A stretch of DNA of 39,746 nt from an uncultured Ignavibacteriales bacterium (GTDB lineage: Bacteria > Bacteroidota > Ignavibacteria > Ignavibacteriales > Melioribacteraceae). Positions 37,312 through 39,746 of the stretch are shown here, piece by piece. Each line of letters begins with the position of its first letter. The stretch's first letter is position 1. The notes below the pieces were generated by a model. The model was not told where the DNA came from and did not search any database. It saw only the letters and a program-made list of their open reading frames with translations. The position numbers and the translations under genes are program-made. Location of the stretch: the NCBI GenBank assembly GCA_947311785.1, contig CAMZLW010000033.1, positions 1 through 39,746 on the forward strand, given 5' to 3'.

Positions 37312-37938
37312 ATGGCTAGATATACAGGCCCAAGTTGTAAGTTATGCCGAAGAGAAAAACAGAAATTGTTTTTGAAAGGTTCAAAATGTCATTCACAAAG
37401 TTGTCCGTTAGAGACTAAGAATTATGTTCCTGGTCAACATGGTTTAAGTAGAAGGATGAAATTTTCTGAGTATGGTGTACAGCTAAGAGAAAAGCAAAAA
37501 GTTAAAAGAATGTATGGATTATTGGAATCACAATTTCATTCATACTTTGTTACAGCTAATAACCAAAAAGGTGTAACTGGCGAAAATTTAATAAAATTGT
37601 TGGAAAGAAGATTAGATAATGTAATTTACAGATTTGGCTTTGCTCCTTCGCGTAAATCTGCAAGACAATTACTTCTTCATCGTCATTTTCTTGTAAATGG
37701 TAAAACAGTTAACATTCCATCTTATTTACTTAAGCCTGGTGATGTAGTTACTGTTAAAGAAAAAAGTAAAAAGTTGGATATTATCCATAATACATTACGT
37801 AGAACTAAAGATTCTGTTTACGAGTGGTTGTTGGTTGACAAAGCTGCTTTAAGCGGAACGTTTAATCAAATTCCTAATAGAGATGAAGTTCCTATAGTTG
37901 CTAACGAACAACTTATTGTTGAGTTATACTCTAAATAA
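37312..37938 (+). CDS. rpsD: Ribosomal protein uS4, zinc form
   Basis: A 208-residue primary 16S rRNA-binding protein. The N-terminal zinc ribbon C9, C12, C26, C31 (CKLC ... CHSQSC) is present, which only part of bacteria have. The S4 domain LLERRLDNVIYRFGFAPS and HRHFLVNGKTVNIPSY follow. In E. coli S4 represses the alpha operon; no site was verified here. Confidence 0.97.
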   Translation: MARYTGPSCKLCRREKQKLFLKGSKCHSQSCPLETKNYVPGQHGLSRRMKFSEYGVQLREKQKVKRMYGLLESQFHSYFVTANNQKGVTGENLIKLLERRLDNVIYRFGFAPSRKSARQLLLHRHFLVNGKTVNIPSYLLKPGDVVTVKEKSKKLDIIHNTLRRTKDSVYEWLLVDKAALSGTFNQIPNRDEVPIVANEQLIVELYSK

Positions 37939-37963
37939 AATTTAAATTAAGAAGAGGAAATAG

Positions 37964-38959
37964 ATGAGTTATCCGTTCATAAAAATGCCGGAAAATGTAA
38001 TACTAGAAGAATCATCGTCAACAGGTAGTTATGGCAAGTTTGTTGTTCAGCCTTTAGAACGTGGATTTGGTGTTACTCTTGGAAATGCATTTAGAAGAAT
38101 ATTGTTATCTTCTATTGCTGGTGCAGCGATTACTGCAATTAAAATTGATGGAGTTTTGCACGAATTTACAAGTGTTCCAGGTTTATCGGAAGATATTACA
38201 GAAATAATTCTAAATCTTAAAAAAGTTAGAATTAAAATATTAAATAATAAAACTACTAAAATGGAATTATCTCTTAGTGGTGCACAAAATTTTACAGCTG
38301 CTAGTTTGCAAGAGCATTGTGCAGATATTGAAGTTTTTAATCCAGAGCAACATATTGCTACTTTAACTGAAAACGCAAAATTAACAATGGAATTACGTTT
38401 TGGGTTTGGTAAAGGATATGTTTCATCTGTTGATCAAAATATATCGGATAAAACTATTGGTCTTATTCCAATAGATTCTATCTATACTCCATTAACAAAA
38501 GTTACTTACGATATTAAAAATGTAAGAATTGGAGAAAGTAACGATTATGAGCAATTGAGCTTAGAAATTCATACAGATGGTTCAATTACTCCTGAAGATG
38601 CTTTATCAAATGCTGGTCAAATATTACGAGACCATATTAATTTATTCATCAATTTTGATCTTGAACAAGAAGAACAATCTGTTGAACCTGAAATTGATCA
38701 CGAAACTGAAAGAATTAGAAAAATATTAATTACAAGCGTTGATGATTTAGAATTAAGTGTTAGATCGCATAATTGCTTAAAATCTGCTGATATTAAAACT
38801 CTTGGAGATTTGGTTAGAAAAGATGAAACAGAGATGTTAAAATTTAGGAACTTTGGTAGAAAATCTCTTTCTGAATTAACAGAAATTGTGGACAATTATG
38901 GTCTTGATTTTGGAATGGACGTAGATAAATATATTAATTATGGTAAAGAAAACATTTAA
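37964..38959 (+). CDS. rpoA: RNA polymerase subunit alpha
   Basis: A 331-residue assembly platform of RNA polymerase. The N-terminal domain (about 1-235) has YGKFVVQPLERGFGVTLGNA and RRILLSSIAGAAIT. The C-terminal domain (about 255-331) with LELSVRSHNCLKSADIKTL and KFRNFGRKSLSEL contacts UP elements and regulators. GAGGAA precedes the ATG. Confidence 0.98.
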   Translation: MSYPFIKMPENVILEESSSTGSYGKFVVQPLERGFGVTLGNAFRRILLSSIAGAAITAIKIDGVLHEFTSVPGLSEDITEIILNLKKVRIKILNNKTTKMELSLSGAQNFTAASLQEHCADIEVFNPEQHIATLTENAKLTMELRFGFGKGYVSSVDQNISDKTIGLIPIDSIYTPLTKVTYDIKNVRIGESNDYEQLSLEIHTDGSITPEDALSNAGQILRDHINLFINFDLEQEEQSVEPEIDHETERIRKILITSVDDLELSVRSHNCLKSADIKTLGDLVRKDETEMLKFRNFGRKSLSELTEIVDNYGLDFGMDVDKYINYGKENI

Positions 38960-38981
38960 ATTTTTTTAAGAAGGTTGTAAA

Positions 38982-39533
38982 ATGAGACATAGAGTTAGAG
39001 GTCGTAAATTAAATAGAACTGCTTCGCATCGTTTGGCTACATTTAGAGCACTTGCTACTGCGTTGGTTAGAGAAAAAAAAATTAGAACTACTGTTGCAAA
39101 AGCCAAAGAATTAAGAACTTTTGTTGAGCCATTAGTTACTAAAGCAAAAGTTGATACTGTTGCTAACAGAAGACACATTGCACGTTTTATTCAAGATAAA
39201 GAAGTTTTGAAAGAACTTTTTAGTGAAATTATGCCAAAAGTTGGCGATAGACCTGGTGGATATACTAGAGTTGTAAAATTAGGTCGCCGTCGTGGTGATG
39301 CTGCCGAAATGGCAATTATCGAGTTTGTTGATTACAATGATGTTAATGCAAAATCAAAAGCACCAAAGGTTGAAGCTAAGGAAGAAGTAATTGAAGATGC
39401 AAACGTTGTTGAAGAAACAGTTAATGAAGAAGTTAAAGAAACTGAAATCGTAGAAGAAGTTGCTGAAGCGAAAGATGAAATTGTTGAAGAGGTTAAAGAA
39501 GAGACTACAGAAGACAAAAAAGAAGATAATTAA
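38982..39533 (+). CDS. rplQ: Ribosomal protein bL17 with acidic C-terminal tail
   Basis: A 183-residue protein. The bL17 core (1-120: MRHRVRGRKLNRTASHR, TALVREKKIRTTVAKAKELR, GGYTRVVKLGRRRGD) is of normal length and sits near the tunnel exit. Residues 121-183 form an extra low-complexity tail with 20 Glu and 4 Asp among Val, Lys and Thr. The tail is in frame, uses the same codon style and ends at a stop before the operon terminator, so it appears genuine. Similar extensions are known in some Bacteroidota ribosomal proteins; its role is unknown. Confidence 0.95.
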   Translation: MRHRVRGRKLNRTASHRLATFRALATALVREKKIRTTVAKAKELRTFVEPLVTKAKVDTVANRRHIARFIQDKEVLKELFSEIMPKVGDRPGGYTRVVKLGRRRGDAAEMAIIEFVDYNDVNAKSKAPKVEAKEEVIEDANVVEETVNEEVKETEIVEEVAEAKDEIVEEVKEETTEDKKEDN

Positions 39534-39554
39534 ATATATCTTTATAAATTTATT

Positions 39555-39591
39555 AAAGAGTAATCGAAATTTTTGGTTACTCTTTTTTTTT
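39555..39591 (+). terminator. Terminator of the ribosomal superoperon
   Basis: AAAGAGTAATC (39555-39565) pairs with GGTTACTCTTT (39575-39585) with one G-U, over a 9-base loop, followed by more Ts. It lies 21 bases after the rplQ stop and is the only strong terminator in the block apart from the tuf-rpsJ hairpin. Confidence 0.85.
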
Positions 39592-39725
39592 ATGCATAAA
39601 CAGACTTTTTTTAAATTCTTTCAATAATAAATTAAACGATTTGAATTTAAAGAGTATTTTGTTAAATTTGGGTATCCTAAAAATTTAGGAACTAATTATT
39701 TTTTAATTTGTAAAAAGAGGTTGTT

Positions 39726-39746
39726 ATGAAAAATCCAAATGTAGCG
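39726..39746 (+). CDS. First codons of a gene running off the window
   Basis: An ATG at 39726 follows GAGG (AAGAGGTTGTT) at a 5- to 6-base distance and reads MKNPNVA to the window edge. It lies 135 bases after the superoperon terminator, so it is probably a separate transcription unit. Seven residues do not allow identification. Confidence 0.45.

Noticed and set aside
1-39746. CRISPR array, prophage, riboswitch, rRNA or replication origin
   Set aside because: No regularly spaced direct repeats, phage structural genes, recognisable riboswitch core, rRNA segments or DnaA-box clusters were seen.

Overview
The window is an AT-rich bacterial chromosome segment, most likely from the FCB group. The Chlorobi/Ignavibacteria/Kapabacteria side fits better than classical Bacteroidia. 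Reasons: a three-gene succinate dehydrogenase set sdhC-sdhA-sdhB with a single five-helix di-haem cytochrome b; the order secY-map-infA-rpmJ-rpsM-rpsK-rpsD-rpoA-rplQ without adk; a ~1260-residue RpoB. Clear GGAG-type ribosome binding sites and sigma70-like TTGnnn-N17-TATTTT boxes are also present, both of which are rarer in typical Bacteroidia. This assignment is inference from gene content; no rRNA is present to settle it.

Left part (1-4.6 kb) is accessory. The C-terminal end of an IS transposase (1-105) abuts the cut 3' end of a secreted TPR-repeat protein gene. A 15-bp perfect inverted repeat follows, and then a 5'-truncated remnant of an ADP-dependent phosphofructokinase/glucokinase. After a tRNA-Asp, the minus strand carries, in transcription order, vapB-vapC (toxin-antitoxin), rnhC (RNase HIII) and pfkA (ATP-dependent phosphofructokinase). 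vapBC has a palindromic operator overlapping its promoter.

Middle part (4.6-8.1 kb) is the minus-strand sdhCAB operon, with 1-base TAATG stop/start overlaps and a good terminator. A 36-codon open frame lies just upstream of sdhC. A roughly 0.4 kb gap without recognised genes follows and ends in a probable tRNA promoter.

Right part (8.49-39.59 kb) is one uninterrupted plus-strand block joining tRNA-Tyr/Gly/Thr, rpmG, tRNA-Trp, secE-nusG, L11-L1-L10-L7/12-rpoBC, str (rpsL-rpsG-fusA-tuf), S10, spc and alpha. It contains two hairpins that may modulate transcription (rplL/rpoB and tuf/rpsJ), one internal sigma70-like promoter before rpsL, and a terminator after rplQ. Its oddest element is a tRNA-Gln(UUG) gene between rplR and rpsE. 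About ten of these genes start with TTG or GTG. The block supplies ribosomal proteins, RNA polymerase core subunits, elongation factors, the Sec channel and the enzyme removing initiator methionine, so it is the growth-rate-controlled core of the genome. At the right edge the first codons of a further gene are visible.

I found no CRISPR, prophage or convincing new multi-gene system. The points worth a second look are the tRNA-Gln inside the ribosomal-protein operon, the ADP-kinase remnant with its inverted repeat, the IS-truncated TPR gene, the vapBC operator, and the acidic tail on L17.
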